From assembly GCF_947498515.1 (NCBI RefSeq), contig NZ_CANMKO010000008.1:62001-126000 (forward strand): a DNA stretch of 64,000 bases, in the 5' to 3' direction. This DNA is from an uncultured Pelagimonas sp. Its GTDB lineage: Bacteria; Pseudomonadota; Alphaproteobacteria; Rhodobacterales; Rhodobacteraceae. The notes beneath the pieces are model-generated. The model was not told where the DNA came from. It saw nothing but the letters and a program-made list of their open reading frames with translations, and did not search any database. This document shows, piece by piece, positions 33,948-43,735 of the stretch (position 1 is the stretch's first letter; each line of letters starts with the position of its first letter). The position numbers and the translations under genes are program-made.

Positions 33948-35177
33948 TCAATCCTTGAATTTCGACATGACCATCGAGCCGTTGGTGCCGCCAAAGCCAA
34001 ATGAGTTTGTCATCACCGAATCCAGCCCGGCGTTTTCCACCAGCTCTGTCACAATTTCCTCGGGCTTGAGCGCCGGGTCGAGGGTTTCGACGTTGATCGA
34101 TGGGATCAAGAAGTCATGTTCCAAGGCCAAAAGGCAATAGATCGCCTCTTGAGCACCTGTCGCCCCTTGGCTGTGGCCGGTCATCGATTTGGTCGAAGAG
34201 ACCGGAGGTGTCGAGCCTTCGCCAAACACCCGACGGACGGCTTCGATTTCACCAACATCACCCACCGGGGTCGATGTGCCATGCGCGTTGATATAGCTAA
34301 CTTTGCGGCCTTCTGGCACGGTGGACAGCGCCACGCGCATTGCCCGTTCGCCGCCTTCACCAGATGGAGCAACCATGTCTGCGCCGTCGGAGGTGGCCCC
34401 ATAGCCGGTGACTTCGGCATAGATTTTTGCGCCACGCGCCTTGGCGTGTTCGAGATCTTCGAGCACGACGATACCGCCGCCGCCGCCAATCACAAAGCCG
34501 TCGCGATCCGCGTCAAAGGCGCGGCTCGCGCGCTCTGGTGTGTCGTTGTATTTCGAGGACATCGCGCCCATCGCGTCAAACAGACAGGACAGGGTCCAAT
34601 CAAGCTCTTCGCCGCCACCGGCAAACATCACGTCCTGCTTGCCCATCATGATCTGCTCGGCTGCGTTGCCGATACAATGCAGCGACGTCGAACAGGCCGA
34701 GGTGATGGAATAGTTGATGCCCTTGATTTGAAAGGCGGTCGACAGGTTGGCGGAAACCGTCGAGCACATGGCTTTGGGCACCGCAAAAGGGCCGATCCGC
34801 TTGGTCGCGCCGGTTTTCAACACGGTCTGATGGGCGGCCAACATGGCGCTGGTGGACGGGCCACCCGAGCCAGCCACAAGACCGGTGCGCGGGTTCACAA
34901 CGTCGCTTTCCTCAAGACCGGAATCCTCAATCGCCTGTTGCATGGCGATATAGGCATAGGCCGCACCGGGGCCCATGAAGCGCAGCGTACGCTTGTCGAT
35001 ATGGTCCGCTGGGTTGAGGTTGATATCGCCAGCGATCTGGCTGCGGAACCCATGTTCTTTCATCGCCTCATTGGCGGTGATCCCGGATTTCCCGGATTTG
35101 AGAGATGCCAGAACTTCTTCGGCATTGTTCCCGATGCTGGAGACAATCCCCAGACCTGTAACGACGACACGGCGCAT
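33948..35177 (-). CDS. fabB: 3-oxoacyl-[acyl-carrier-protein] synthase I
   Basis: Condensing enzyme needed to elongate unsaturated fatty acids made with FabA. The 409-residue thiolase-fold protein has the active Cys in [10 protein letters not shown], and the two His in [11 protein letters not shown] and M-T-G-H-S-Q-G-A. It is usually next to fabA. Here a secreted-protein gene and a NYN protein gene lie between them. Confidence 0.95.
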   Translation of the reverse strand: MRRVVVTGLGIVSSIGNNAEEVLASLKSGKSGITANEAMKEHGFRSQIAGDINLNPADHIDKRTLRFMGPGAAYAYIAMQQAIEDSGLEESDVVNPRTGLVAGSGGPSTSAMLAAHQTVLKTGATKRIGPFAVPKAMCSTVSANLSTAFQIKGINYSITSACSTSLHCIGNAAEQIMMGKQDVMFAGGGEELDWTLSCLFDAMGAMSSKYNDTPERASRAFDADRDGFVIGGGGGIVVLEDLEHAKARGAKIYAEVTGYGATSDGADMVAPSGEGGERAMRVALSTVPEGRKVSYINAHGTSTPVGDVGEIEAVRRVFGEGSTPPVSSTKSMTGHSQGATGAQEAIYCLLALEHDFLIPSINVETLDPALKPEEIVTELVENAGLDSVMTNSFGFGGTNGSMVMSKFKD

Positions 35178-35228
35178 GCGGCCTCCCTAATTTTGCTTGC
35201 CTCTTAGTAGGGCATTGCTTGGGGAAGG

Positions 35229-35263
35229 TGCAAGGTGGTGCGGTATTTGCATCCACCTTGCAC
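35229..35263. repeat. Long inverted repeat upstream of fabB
   Basis: GTGCAAGGTGG and CCACCTTGCAC are perfect 11-base arms around a 13-base centre, about 50 bases before the fabB start. It could be an operator for fatty-acid control or the 3' hairpin of the gene upstream. Confidence 0.55.
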
Positions 35264-35295
35264 TGTTCAAAAAACTCTGATGAGCTCCGCTCGCA

Positions 35296-35670
35296 CTATT
35301 GGATCCGCCAGAGAAGCGCCTCGGCAACTTGCATGCCGTTCATCTGAAACCAATCAACCTTGATGCGGCTGGCGTCATGACGGGTCACGACAAATTTGAG
35401 CCCGACGTAGCACCGGTCTGCTCCCACGGTAACATGTTCCCACCCCCGGATCAGATTGTTGGTGACCTGCTCAAAGCTCCAATTTGCCTCGCACCCGTCA
35501 TCCGGCGTGTAAACCTTGGCCGAGTTTGATCGAAACTCGATGTAAACCGGCCATTCAAGACCGGATGGCAGGTATCCCTTGCCCTCCCAATGGCCCCGAT
35601 TGTCTGACAAGAAATCCGCATGGGCCACCTGGCCGATAATCAGAAAAAGCACCAATAATAGCTGTCGCAT
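35296..35670 (-). CDS. Small secreted protein of unknown function
   Basis: A 124-residue protein with a signal peptide (cleavage near V-A-H-A-D). The mature part is rich in aromatic residues (G-H-W-E-G-K-G-Y, N-W-S-F-E, R-G-W-E-H) and has two cysteines. The small beta-rich look suggests a lipocalin-like fold, which is a guess. It is an extra gene within the fabA-fabB interval. Confidence 0.6.
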   Translation of the reverse strand: MRQLLLVLFLIIGQVAHADFLSDNRGHWEGKGYLPSGLEWPVYIEFRSNSAKVYTPDDGCEANWSFEQVTNNLIRGWEHVTVGADRCYVGLKFVVTRHDASRIKVDWFQMNGMQVAEALLWRIQ

Positions 35671-35875
35671 AATGTGTCCTCCTGCCCCGATTATCGCACA
35701 AATGGTAAATCTCGAATATGTCGTAGATCAAAGGGCGCTGTGCTTTGTCCAAGGGCCCTTTGCACAACCGGAGAACCTCTTGAGTTTCTTAAAAATCGTC
35801 CTTTCCGATTGAAATACTTGGCAAGCTCTCCGACATAGGCTGCAAAGAAATTTTTGTACGCATGTAAATTAGGTT

Positions 35876-36592
35876 ATGTTTATGACGCCCAGAAACCGTC
35901 CGAGGCTTGCCGTGCTGATTGACGCCGACAATATCCCGGCAAAATTTGCGACGGCCATTTTGAAAGAAATTGGAACGCTGGGGGAACTCGCCCTTAGGCG
36001 TGTTTATGGCGATTGGTCAAATGGCCAACTAAAGGGCTGGACCGAGCAAGTGCATCAACATGGGCTTGTCGCGCATCAAAACACCGCCAATACCAAAGGC
36101 AAAAACTCGAGCGACATTGGCCTTGTCATTGACGCGATGGATTTCCTGCATTCCGGTATTTTTGATGGCTTTGTCCTGGTCAGCTCTGATAGCGATTTTA
36201 CGGCTTTGGCCAACCGCATTCGGGAACACGGGCTTAATGTGATTGGCATCGGAGAAAGCAAAACACCCGCAAGCCTGAGAAATGTGTGTAACCGGTTTGT
36301 TCTGCTGGAAAATATTGTAGAAGAGACACCGCGCCGGAGCGGTGGCGCGATACTCAATGGCAAACGATCACCTCAAGAGGCTGTGCCACTGATCTATGCG
36401 GCCATGGATAAAATAGACCCTGACAGTGATAGCTATAAGCTTTCTGGTCTTGGTAGTCAGATCATGGCGGCAAACACGGATTTTGACACGCGCAGTTTCG
36501 GATTCAAAAAGCTTAGCGATTTGATCAACAGCCTTTCGCAATTCAAGCTGCACAAGACCGAGACGGAGCTAAGAGTCAAAAGGGCAGGCTAA
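35876..36592 (+). CDS. NYN-domain (PIN-like) protein with C-terminal OST-HTH/LOTUS domain
   Basis: A 238-residue protein with a PIN-like nuclease domain of the NYN/LabA type: L-A-V-L-I-D-A-D-N-I-P (about 11-21), N-S-S-D-I-G-L-V-I-D-A-M-D and V-S-S-D-S-D-F-T-A-L supply the acidic residues. The C-terminal ~75 residues (V-P-L-I-Y-A-A-M-D-K-I to S-L-S-Q-F-K-L) fit an OST-HTH (LOTUS) RNA-binding domain. The architecture suggests a ribonuclease with its own RNA-targeting domain. The gene runs against the fab genes and is not part of their operon. An alternative ATG lies two codons later. Confidence 0.8.
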   Translation: MFMTPRNRPRLAVLIDADNIPAKFATAILKEIGTLGELALRRVYGDWSNGQLKGWTEQVHQHGLVAHQNTANTKGKNSSDIGLVIDAMDFLHSGIFDGFVLVSSDSDFTALANRIREHGLNVIGIGESKTPASLRNVCNRFVLLENIVEETPRRSGGAILNGKRSPQEAVPLIYAAMDKIDPDSDSYKLSGLGSQIMAANTDFDTRSFGFKKLSDLINSLSQFKLHKTETELRVKRAG

Positions 36593-36616
36593 ATCGGGGT
36601 GCTGAGGTCCTTGGAC

Positions 36617-36643
36617 AAAAAAAGAGGCCCGCGGGCCTCTTTT
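36617..36643. terminator. Bidirectional terminator
   Basis: AAAAGAGGCCC-GC-GGGCCTCTTTT is a perfect stem with A and T runs, between the NYN gene and the convergent fabA gene. Confidence 0.92.
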
Positions 36644-36672
36644 AAATCATTTAAGCGGATGAAAATATTCAC

Positions 36673-37182
36673 TTAGCTTTCGCTCAGCGCGACTTTCATG
36701 TCCTTGACTTCATAGGCCAATTCGCCGTCGATTTCGACGACGCCATCGGCAACACCCATGGTCAGACGTCGGGTTTGGATGGCTTTGGTGAAGTCGATTT
36801 TATAGGTCAGCAATTTCGCCTCGGGGCGAACCATTGCCTTGAGCTTGATCTCACCAACGCCAAGCGCATAGCCGCGCCCCTGCCAGCCACGCCAGCCAAG
36901 GTTAAAGCCGGTCAACTGCCACAATCCATCTAGACCAAGGCAGCCGGGCATAATTGGGTTGCCGGGGAAATGGCAGTCAAAGAACCACAGGTCCGGTGTG
37001 ATATCGAATTCAGCCAAAACATGGCCTTTGCCATGTGCACCACCGTCAGACGAGATTTCGGTAATACGGTCCATCATCAGCATAGGCGGTGCTGGTAGCT
37101 GGGCATTGCCCGGGCCAAACAAATCGCCTGCGGCGCATTTTAGAAGGTCTTCTTTGCTGAAGCTGGTCGGAAAGTCGGCCAT
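36673..37182 (-). CDS. fabA: 3-hydroxydecanoyl-[acyl-carrier-protein] dehydratase/isomerase
   Basis: Introduces the cis double bond of unsaturated fatty acids. The 169-residue protein shows the catalytic His in [12 protein letters not shown] and the Asp in L-G-L-D-G-L-W-Q. It works with FabB, encoded downstream on the same strand. It is divergent from irr, a common arrangement in this order. Confidence 0.96.
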   Translation of the reverse strand: MADFPTSFSKEDLLKCAAGDLFGPGNAQLPAPPMLMMDRITEISSDGGAHGKGHVLAEFDITPDLWFFDCHFPGNPIMPGCLGLDGLWQLTGFNLGWRGWQGRGYALGVGEIKLKAMVRPEAKLLTYKIDFTKAIQTRRLTMGVADGVVEIDGELAYEVKDMKVALSES

Positions 37183-37382
37183 GCGGACACGCCCCTTTTG
37201 TTCTGTTCTGTCTTATTTAAACCCCGTCTACCACTGCCCTTGCATGCCAGCAAGTAGGGCAACAATCACAGGGCCGCCAAGCGGCACTTTGCGATGAGAG
37301 TGAGGCGCACCTGCAAATTCGTTTGAAAAGATACCCCAATCAGACTTATATAAGGACTGCAGCATATGGGAACTGGCACCTG

Positions 37383-37799
37383 ATGAACTCTCTGGCACTG
37401 ACTCGCGGCAAAGAATGGCTCGGAAAATCGGACCTGCGTCCAACCCGACAACGCCTTGCTTTGGCGTCGCTTTTGATTGGCGATGGCCAAAATCGCCACG
37501 TCACCGCCGAGAGCCTGTTTGAAAGTGCCAAGACCATGGGCGAACCGGTGTCGCTGGCCACGGTTTACAATACGCTCAAGGCGTTTTGCTCGGCTGGTTT
37601 GATGCAAGAGGTAACGGTTGATGGCTCGCGTAGCTATTTTGACACCAACACCCACGAACACCCGCATTTCTTTTGGGAAGACAGCGGCAAGTTGACTGAT
37701 GCCTCGGCAGATCAGCTGAAAATCGTCGAATTGCCGCAAGCCCCAGAAGGTATGGAAATAGCCGCCGTTGATGTGGTGATCCGGTTGCGCAAAACCTAA
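37383..37799 (+). CDS. irr: Irr-type iron-responsive regulator (Fur family)
   Basis: A 138-residue Fur-family protein with the winged helix L-R-P-T-R-Q-R-L-A-L and V-S-L-A-T-V-Y-N-T-L-K-A-F. The histidine-rich site reads T-H-E-H-P-H-F-F-W, and the protein lacks the C-terminal cysteine pairs of Fur, both as in Irr. Irr represses iron-using genes when iron and haem are low. The start is placed at M-N-S-L-A-L-T-R. The frame is open 20 codons further upstream. Confidence 0.85.
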   Translation: MNSLALTRGKEWLGKSDLRPTRQRLALASLLIGDGQNRHVTAESLFESAKTMGEPVSLATVYNTLKAFCSAGLMQEVTVDGSRSYFDTNTHEHPHFFWEDSGKLTDASADQLKIVELPQAPEGMEIAAVDVVIRLRKT

Positions 37800-37817
37800 A
37801 GCAATCAAGGCACAGCC

Positions 37818-38147
37818 TTAAATGGCAATGTATTGGGTGGCGCTCCACGCCCCCACGCACATCCACAAAACGACCAATACCATAAAGACCAAGCGCAAAA
37901 TCCACCCGTTCAAATAGGTGAACGCGGCACCAAGGCCGATCAAAAAGCCAAGCCCAAACAAGAGAAGCCAAGGGTTTTCAGACACGGTCAAAACCGGTGC
38001 GAAAAGCAGGAAAACAGCGGTAAAACCTCCATTTAGCGCCTGCTCTACGCCCACCCCATGAGATAGAAGCCCGTAGATCACAGGCAACGCCACAGCCAAA
38101 GAAAACCCCAAAAGACTTTCACGCCATTTGGAAGCACTGATCGGCAT
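37818..38147 (-). CDS. Small membrane protein of unknown function
   Basis: A 109-residue protein with three or four hydrophobic segments (about 12-30, 40-58, 60-78 and 84-106). No family recognised. It is convergent with irr and near the tRNA gene. Confidence 0.65.
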   Translation of the reverse strand: MPISASKWRESLLGFSLAVALPVIYGLLSHGVGVEQALNGGFTAVFLLFAPVLTVSENPWLLLFGLGFLIGLGAAFTYLNGWILRLVFMVLVVLWMCVGAWSATQYIAI

Positions 38148-38172
38148 ACGTATTCTTTCAACAAATAAACAC

Positions 38173-38259
38173 TGGTACCCGCGGCCGGACTCGAACCGGC
38201 ACGGCCTATTAAGCCTGGAGATTTTAAGTCTCCTGTGTCTACCATTCCACCACGCGGGC
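38173..38259 (-). tRNA. tRNA-Leu (UAA anticodon)
   Basis: On the minus strand it starts GCCCGCG, has the D-loop TGGTAGAC, the anticodon stem GGAGA around CTTAAAA (anticodon TAA), a long variable arm, the T-loop GGTTCGAGTCC and ends CGCGGGT-A-CCA, with CCA encoded. The long variable arm fits a class II tRNA. Confidence 0.97.
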
Positions 38260-38310
38260 CAGTGCGCGCGACAATAGCTTGGCCGTCGTCGGTGTAAAGA
38301 CCCAGAAAGG

Positions 38311-38853
38311 TTAAAGCTCTTGTCCGGGGAGCGGTTTTAGCAAATGCCGTTCCGACAGCCACGGGTTCAACGCCAACGCTTCACGAAGGGCCTTTTGCCC
38401 CTCGACTTCGCGCCCCAACGCCAACAGGGTCAATGCCCGCCCCGACAAAGACCCCAAGTGCTTGGGATTGATCTCAAGCGTACGTTCAAGATCGGGCAAG
38501 GCGGCTTCATAATCCTGACGCAAGTAATTGACGAAGGCGCGTTGGTTGTAGCCTTCGGCGTAAAACGGACAATAAGCGACCAGCGCGTCAAACCGATCTA
38601 TCGCCATTAGAAAGTCCCACGCGGCGCGCGCTTTCATGCCTTCGTCTAGGATTTCCTGACTGGCCTCATCGGGCGCATCGGCCCAATATTGCCACATCTG
38701 GTTAGAGACTTGGCGCGCCTGCATGTCGCCGTCGACTTGCTGAAGTTGGACATACAACCCTTGCAAGGGTTCGGAATGGTCTGGTGCCTCGGGACAGCCA
38801 TCCGCAACGGCGGCCCCAGCCCAAAAGATGGTTATTAAAGCTGTGCGTATCAT
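38311..38853 (-). CDS. Secreted TPR-repeat protein
   Basis: A 180-residue protein with a signal peptide (cleavage near A-A-V-A-D). The second half has TPR-like repeats: A-F-V-N-Y-L-R-Q-D-Y-E-A-A-L-P-D-L-E-R and L-E-I-N-P-K-H-L-G-S-L-S-G-R-A. TPRs mediate protein contacts, and a periplasmic scaffold role is likely. I use the ATG at M-I-R-T-A-L. A TTG five codons earlier is also in frame. Confidence 0.8.
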   Translation of the reverse strand: MIRTALITIFWAGAAVADGCPEAPDHSEPLQGLYVQLQQVDGDMQARQVSNQMWQYWADAPDEASQEILDEGMKARAAWDFLMAIDRFDALVAYCPFYAEGYNQRAFVNYLRQDYEAALPDLERTLEINPKHLGSLSGRALTLLALGREVEGQKALREALALNPWLSERHLLKPLPGQEL

Positions 38854-38883
38854 ACGGATATCGTGCAACAGATCAGCAATCCG

Positions 38884-39354
38884 TCAAGTCACGTCTGCGA
38901 GACCGTCCTCTTTGACCGCTTCCATTGCGACATAGGTCGAGGTGGCCGACATCCCCGGCAGGGTTGATATCTTCTCTGCCAAAACCCGTCGATAGGATCG
39001 CATGTCGGCGGTGCGCACCTTGAGGAGGTAGTCAAAGTTCCCTGCAATAAGATGTACTTGTTCGATTTCGGGCACGGCCGCCGCCGCTTGGTTAAACTTG
39101 GCCAAAGCCGCCTCGGAGGTCGAGGTCATCTTGACCTCGACAAAAGCGACATGATCAAGGCCAAGGCGGATTGGATCGAGGATTGCACGGTAGCCACGAA
39201 TGGCCCCATCCCGTTCTAGACGCCGCAAGCGCGCTTGGGTCGGAGATTTCGAAAGACCGATCCGGCGCGCCAAATCCGCAATTGATATGCGCCCCTCTTC
39301 GGCCAAGGTGGTGAGAATCGCACGATCAAATCGGTCGAGGCTCATATGATCCAT
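38884..39354 (-). CDS. Lrp/AsnC-family regulator, probable putA regulator
   Basis: A 156-residue regulator with an N-terminal helix-turn-helix (I-S-I-A-D-L-A-R-R-I-G-L-S-K-S-P-T-Q-A-R-L-R-R-L-E) and a C-terminal ligand-binding domain (G-N-F-D-Y-L-L-K-V). It is divergent from putA. This matches PutR of other alphaproteobacteria, which activates putA with proline. The name is inferred from position. Confidence 0.88.
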   Translation of the reverse strand: MDHMSLDRFDRAILTTLAEEGRISIADLARRIGLSKSPTQARLRRLERDGAIRGYRAILDPIRLGLDHVAFVEVKMTSTSEAALAKFNQAAAAVPEIEQVHLIAGNFDYLLKVRTADMRSYRRVLAEKISTLPGMSATSTYVAMEAVKEDGLADVT

Positions 39355-39488
39355 TTGGACTGTCCATTTATCAAAACTAAGGCGGTTCGCCTGCTTTTTT
39401 GGCCAATATCAGAGAAATAGATGGAAATAAATAGGTTACACAGGATTCATCAACCTTTGACATCTCAAAGGCCCTTTCGGAGGATTCC

Positions 39489-42400
39489 ATGCCCATATCC
39501 AAACTGCGCAGCCGCGTTGATGACCTGACCTATGCATCCGAACCTGAGATGGTGGCCCATCTGCGCAATCAGGCCAGTTTGAGCGCCTCGGAACGGATCG
39601 AGATTTCAACGAAGGCGGCGCAATTGGTGCGGGATATCCGATCATCGACCAAACCCGGCATGATGGAAGTGTTTTTGGCAGAATATGGCCTGTCCACCGA
39701 CGAAGGCATCGCCTTGATGTGCCTTGCCGAAGCCCTTTTGCGGGTTCCGGACGCCACCACAATCGACGCCCTGATCGAGGATAAAATCGCCCCGTCCAAT
39801 TGGGGCAAACACATGGGGGCCTCGACCTCGCCTTTGGTCAACGCCTCGACCTGGGCCTTGATGTTGACCGGCAAGGTTTTGAACGATGACGCCCCCGGCC
39901 CCGTCGGGCATTTGCGCGGTGCGATCAAACGTTTGGGCGAACCGGTGATCCGCACCGCCGTCGCCCGCGCGATGAAGGAAATGGGCGCGCAGTTTGTCTT
40001 GGGCGAAACCATTCAATCGGCGATGAAACGCGGCAGCGCCATGGAGGCAAACGGCTACACCTATAGCTATGATATGCTTGGCGAAGCCGCGCGCACCGAG
40101 GCCGATGCCCGCCGCTATCACCTTGCCTATTCGCGTGCGATTTCGGCCATAGCAGACGCCGCCCATAGTGACGATATTCGCGAAAATCCGGGCATCTCGG
40201 TGAAATTATCCGCGCTTTTCGCCCGCTACGACGAAATGCAGCGCGATGCAGTGATGCAAAATCTTGTGCCGCGCCTACGGTCTTTGGCGGGCCTGGCCCG
40301 TTCGGCTGGGATCGGGTTGAACATCGACGCAGAAGAGGCTGACAGGCTGTCGATCTCGCTTGATGTCATCGAAGCGGTGCTAAGCGATCCATCGCTGGCC
40401 GGGTGGGATGGCTTTGGTGTGGTTGTTCAGGCCTATGGCCAACGGGCCGGGGCCACCATCGATTTTCTGCACACGCTTGCCGAACAACACGATCGGCGCA
40501 TCATGGTGCGATTGGTCAAAGGGGCCTATTGGGATAGCGAAATCAAAAAGGCGCAGGTGGCCGGGCTTGATGGTTTTCCGGTCTATACCGCCAAGACCAA
40601 CACCGACATTTCCTATATCGCCAATGCCCGCAAATTATTGAGCATGAGCGACCGGATTTACCCGCAATTCGCCACGCATAACGCCCACACGGTTGCGGCG
40701 ATTTTGCAGATGGCGGAACCCGGACAAGCCTATGAATTTCAACGGTTGCACGGCATGGGTGAGACCCTTCATGAATTGGTCAAAGACCAAAACCAGACAC
40801 GGTGTCGGATTTATGCCCCCGTCGGCGCACATCGCGATTTACTAGCCTATCTGGTGCGTCGCCTGTTGGAAAACGGCGCGAATTCTTCTTTTGTGAACCA
40901 GATTGTCGATGAAGACGTTGCCCCGGAACTGGTGGCCGCCGATCCGTTTGAAGCAAAGTCAGAGGCGCAGATCACCCTTGGACCGGATTTGTTTCAACCC
41001 GAACGACCGAACTCCGCCGGGTTTGATCTTCGCGACCGCCCAACGCTTGAACAAATCGAAGATGCGCGTCAGCCGTTTCATGCTAGCCAATGGCATGCCC
41101 ATCCGCTTGTCGCCAAAGACACCCCCAAGGGGCCATCGCGCCCTGTGGTCAATCCGGCGAACCCAGCCGAAAGCGTCGGCGATATTGTCTGGGCAACACC
41201 GGACATCGTGGCCCTAGCGGCGCAGGCCGCCCTACCTTGGGCCGCGTCCCCAGCGGAACGCGCCGTCGCCTTGAACCGCGCAGCAGACCTTTATGAGCAG
41301 CACTATGGCGAATTGTTTGCCTTGCTACATCGCGAGGCCGGTAAAACCATGCTCGATGTGGTTGCCGAATTGCGCGAAGCGGTGGATTTCCTACGTTATT
41401 ATGCCGCGCGAACCGATGGGGCAGAGGCGCGCGGGGTGTTTGCCTGCATTTCACCATGGAACTTCCCTCTAGCAATTTTCACCGGTCAGATTTCGGCCGC
41501 TTTGGCGGCGGGGAATGCGGTTTTGGCCAAACCAGCCGAGCAAACCGGCCTGATTGCTTATCGCGCGGTTCAGTTGCTGCACGAGGCCGGAGTTCCCGCG
41601 ACCGCGCTGCAACTCCTCCCCGGTGCCGGGGATGTTGGGGCCGCCCTAACAAGCCAACGCCAAGTTGCCGGTGTCGCCTTTACCGGATCGACCCAGACGG
41701 CGCAGATTATTCATAAATCTGTGGCCTCCAATCTGGCCCCCGGCACACCGTTGATTGCGGAAACCGGAGGGCTAAACGCGATGATTGTTGATAGCACTGC
41801 CCTTCCTGAACAGGCCGTCCAAGCCATTGTCGAAAGCGCCTTCCAATCGGCGGGTCAGCGGTGCTCGGCCCTGCGTTGCCTTTATGTTCAAGAAGACATC
41901 GCCGAGGATTTCCTTGAGATGCTCACCGGTGCGATGGACGCTCTGGTGCCCGCAACACCGTGGGAGCTGCGTTCGGACCTTGGGCCAGTCATCGACGATG
42001 CGGCCCGCGCTGGCATCATCGACCACATCGATAGGGCCCGCCGCGAAGGTCGAGAAATCAAACGCTGCGCTGTGCCAGAAACCGGATATTACGTGCCGCC
42101 GACCTTGATCCGCGTGGATGGCATTGCCGATCTTGAACGTGAAATCTTTGGCCCGGTGTTGCATGTCGCAACCTTTAAGGCCGATGAAATCGATACTGTG
42201 ATCGATGCAATCAATGGCACCGGCTATGGTCTAACCTTCGGGTTGATGACCCGCATTGATGACCGTGTTCAACACGTGACAGACCGGGTTCACGCCGGGA
42301 ACATCTATGTCAATCGCAACCAGATTGGCGCAATCGTCGGAAGCCAACCCTTTGGTGGCGAAGGGTTATCAGGCACCGGCCCCAAAGCTGGTGGTCCGTT

Positions 42401-42905
42401 CTATGTTGACCGCTTCCGCCACGTCGCCACCGCGTCCCAAAGCGGTGACTGGGCTGGCCACGATAGTGCGGATCGGGTGCAAACCGCGCTCAATGGCGTG
42501 CGCGACAAGTCAGAGCCAGTTTTACAGGAATTGCCCGGCCCGACGGGCGAATCCAATCAGCACGGCCATATGCCCCGCCCCCCGGTGCTTTGCCTTGGGC
42601 CGGGTGCCGAAAACGCCGCAAAACAAGCACAAGCGGTTCGCGACCTTGGCGGCTTTGCCATCGAGACACGCGGCCTGCTGCCAATTGATGCACTTACCAC
42701 GCTTTCTGGTTTCTCAGGGGCGCTGTGGTGGGGCAACGATGACACCGGGGGCCCCTATCGCCGCGCCTTGGCCGACCGCCCTGGGCAGATCCTTTCGCTC
42801 ATTACTGACATGCCGGATCAGGCGCATGTGCGCGCCGAACGCCATGTCTGCATCGACACCACCGCCGCGGGCGGCAATGCCTCACTCTTGGCAGGCGACG
42901 AATAA
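39489..42905 (+). CDS. putA: Bifunctional proline dehydrogenase / P5C dehydrogenase
   Basis: Oxidises proline to glutamate in two steps. The 1,138-residue protein has the FAD-binding proline dehydrogenase barrel in the first half (G-I-S-V-K-L-S-A-L, M-V-R-L-V-K-G-A-Y-W-D-S-E-I-K and F-A-T-H-N-A-H-T). The aldehyde dehydrogenase domain has I-S-P-W-N-F-P-L-A-I, G-S-T-Q-T-A-Q-I, E-T-G-G-L-N-A (catalytic Glu) and G-Q-R-C-S-A-L-R (Cys near 788). No N-terminal ribbon-helix-helix repressor domain is present, which fits a separate regulator next door. An AGGAGG-like site (CGGAGG) precedes the ATG. Confidence 0.97.
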   Translation: MPISKLRSRVDDLTYASEPEMVAHLRNQASLSASERIEISTKAAQLVRDIRSSTKPGMMEVFLAEYGLSTDEGIALMCLAEALLRVPDATTIDALIEDKIAPSNWGKHMGASTSPLVNASTWALMLTGKVLNDDAPGPVGHLRGAIKRLGEPVIRTAVARAMKEMGAQFVLGETIQSAMKRGSAMEANGYTYSYDMLGEAARTEADARRYHLAYSRAISAIADAAHSDDIRENPGISVKLSALFARYDEMQRDAVMQNLVPRLRSLAGLARSAGIGLNIDAEEADRLSISLDVIEAVLSDPSLAGWDGFGVVVQAYGQRAGATIDFLHTLAEQHDRRIMVRLVKGAYWDSEIKKAQVAGLDGFPVYTAKTNTDISYIANARKLLSMSDRIYPQFATHNAHTVAAILQMAEPGQAYEFQRLHGMGETLHELVKDQNQTRCRIYAPVGAHRDLLAYLVRRLLENGANSSFVNQIVDEDVAPELVAADPFEAKSEAQITLGPDLFQPERPNSAGFDLRDRPTLEQIEDARQPFHASQWHAHPLVAKDTPKGPSRPVVNPANPAESVGDIVWATPDIVALAAQAALPWAASPAERAVALNRAADLYEQHYGELFALLHREAGKTMLDVVAELREAVDFLRYYAARTDGAEARGVFACISPWNFPLAIFTGQISAALAAGNAVLAKPAEQTGLIAYRAVQLLHEAGVPATALQLLPGAGDVGAALTSQRQVAGVAFTGSTQTAQIIHKSVASNLAPGTPLIAETGGLNAMIVDSTALPEQAVQAIVESAFQSAGQRCSALRCLYVQEDIAEDFLEMLTGAMDALVPATPWELRSDLGPVIDDAARAGIIDHIDRARREGREIKRCAVPETGYYVPPTLIRVDGIADLEREIFGPVLHVATFKADEIDTVIDAINGTGYGLTFGLMTRIDDRVQHVTDRVHAGNIYVNRNQIGAIVGSQPFGGEGLSGTGPKAGGPFYVDRFRHVATASQSGDWAGHDSADRVQTALNGVRDKSEPVLQELPGPTGESNQHGHMPRPPVLCLGPGAENAAKQAQAVRDLGGFAIETRGLLPIDALTTLSGFSGALWWGNDDTGGPYRRALADRPGQILSLITDMPDQAHVRAERHVCIDTTAAGGNASLLAGDE

Positions 42906-42914
42906 ACCAAATGC

Positions 42915-42943
42915 ATCTGGGCGGTGCAGGACATCGCCCAGAT
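42915..42943 (+). terminator. Hairpin after putA
   Basis: ATCTGGGCG and CGCCCAGAT form a perfect 9-bp stem around an 11-base loop, 9 bases past the putA stop. There is no T run after it. Confidence 0.5.
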
Positions 42944-42997
42944 ACCAACCCAGTCGATAGCGCTTGACGCCCGCGCAAAGCCTGCCACTCTCGCGAT

Positions 42998-43735
42998 ATG
43001 TTTCCAATTCGCGATCACAACCCGTCTGGCCGAACGCCCTATGTCACCTATGCGTTGATCATCATCAATGTCGTTGTCTTTGTCTCAACTTGGCATCTTT
43101 CGGCCTCGCCTCGCGAGCTTTTGCAGTTTTATGCCGACTACGCGCTTGTCCCGATTTTCCTAAGCGAGGGCAATGGCTTCACCGGATTGGTGACCTCCAT
43201 GTTCTTGCATGGCGGCCTTGCCCATTTGGCCGGGAACATGCTGTTCCTGTTCATTTTTGGCGACAACTTAGAAGACGAGATGGGCCATGTTGGCTTTCTG
43301 GCCTTCTATCTGGCGGCGGGGATCGCCGCTGGGTTAATCCACTATCTTTCCGCCCCCTATTCCAATGTGCCCACCGTTGGGGCGTCGGGGGCAATTGCCG
43401 GGGTGATGGGCGGTTACCTGTTGCTTTACCCAAAGGCGAAGATCGACATTCTGGTGATCCTGATCATCATCTTCAAAATCTTCCCGGTGCCTGCTTGGAT
43501 CATGCTGGCACTATGGTTTGGCATGCAGTTGATTGGCGGTGTCGGGTCCGATCCCAACGGTGGCGGCGTCGCTTATTGGGCGCATGCGGGCGGATTTGTC
43601 GCCGGGCTCGTCCTAACTATCCCGACGTTTTTGCGCCTTGGCGGCACACGTTTTTGGCGGGTCCACCACGGCCATCCGCCCCACCCCGAAACCGATTATT
43701 CACAAACCCGCGTACCTAGGATCAAGAAAAGATGA
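42998..43735 (+). CDS. Rhomboid-family intramembrane serine protease
   Basis: A 245-residue membrane protein with about six hydrophobic segments. The catalytic dyad is visible: G-A-S-G-A-I-A-G (Ser130) and W-A-H-A-G-G-F-V-A-G (His near 196). An H-G-G-L-A-H-L-A-G-N-M motif before the Ser is also typical. The substrate is unknown. The stop overlaps the next gene by 4 bases (ATGA). Confidence 0.92.
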   Translation: MFPIRDHNPSGRTPYVTYALIIINVVVFVSTWHLSASPRELLQFYADYALVPIFLSEGNGFTGLVTSMFLHGGLAHLAGNMLFLFIFGDNLEDEMGHVGFLAFYLAAGIAAGLIHYLSAPYSNVPTVGASGAIAGVMGGYLLLYPKAKIDILVILIIIFKIFPVPAWIMLALWFGMQLIGGVGSDPNGGGVAYWAHAGGFVAGLVLTIPTFLRLGGTRFWRVHHGHPPHPETDYSQTRVPRIKKR

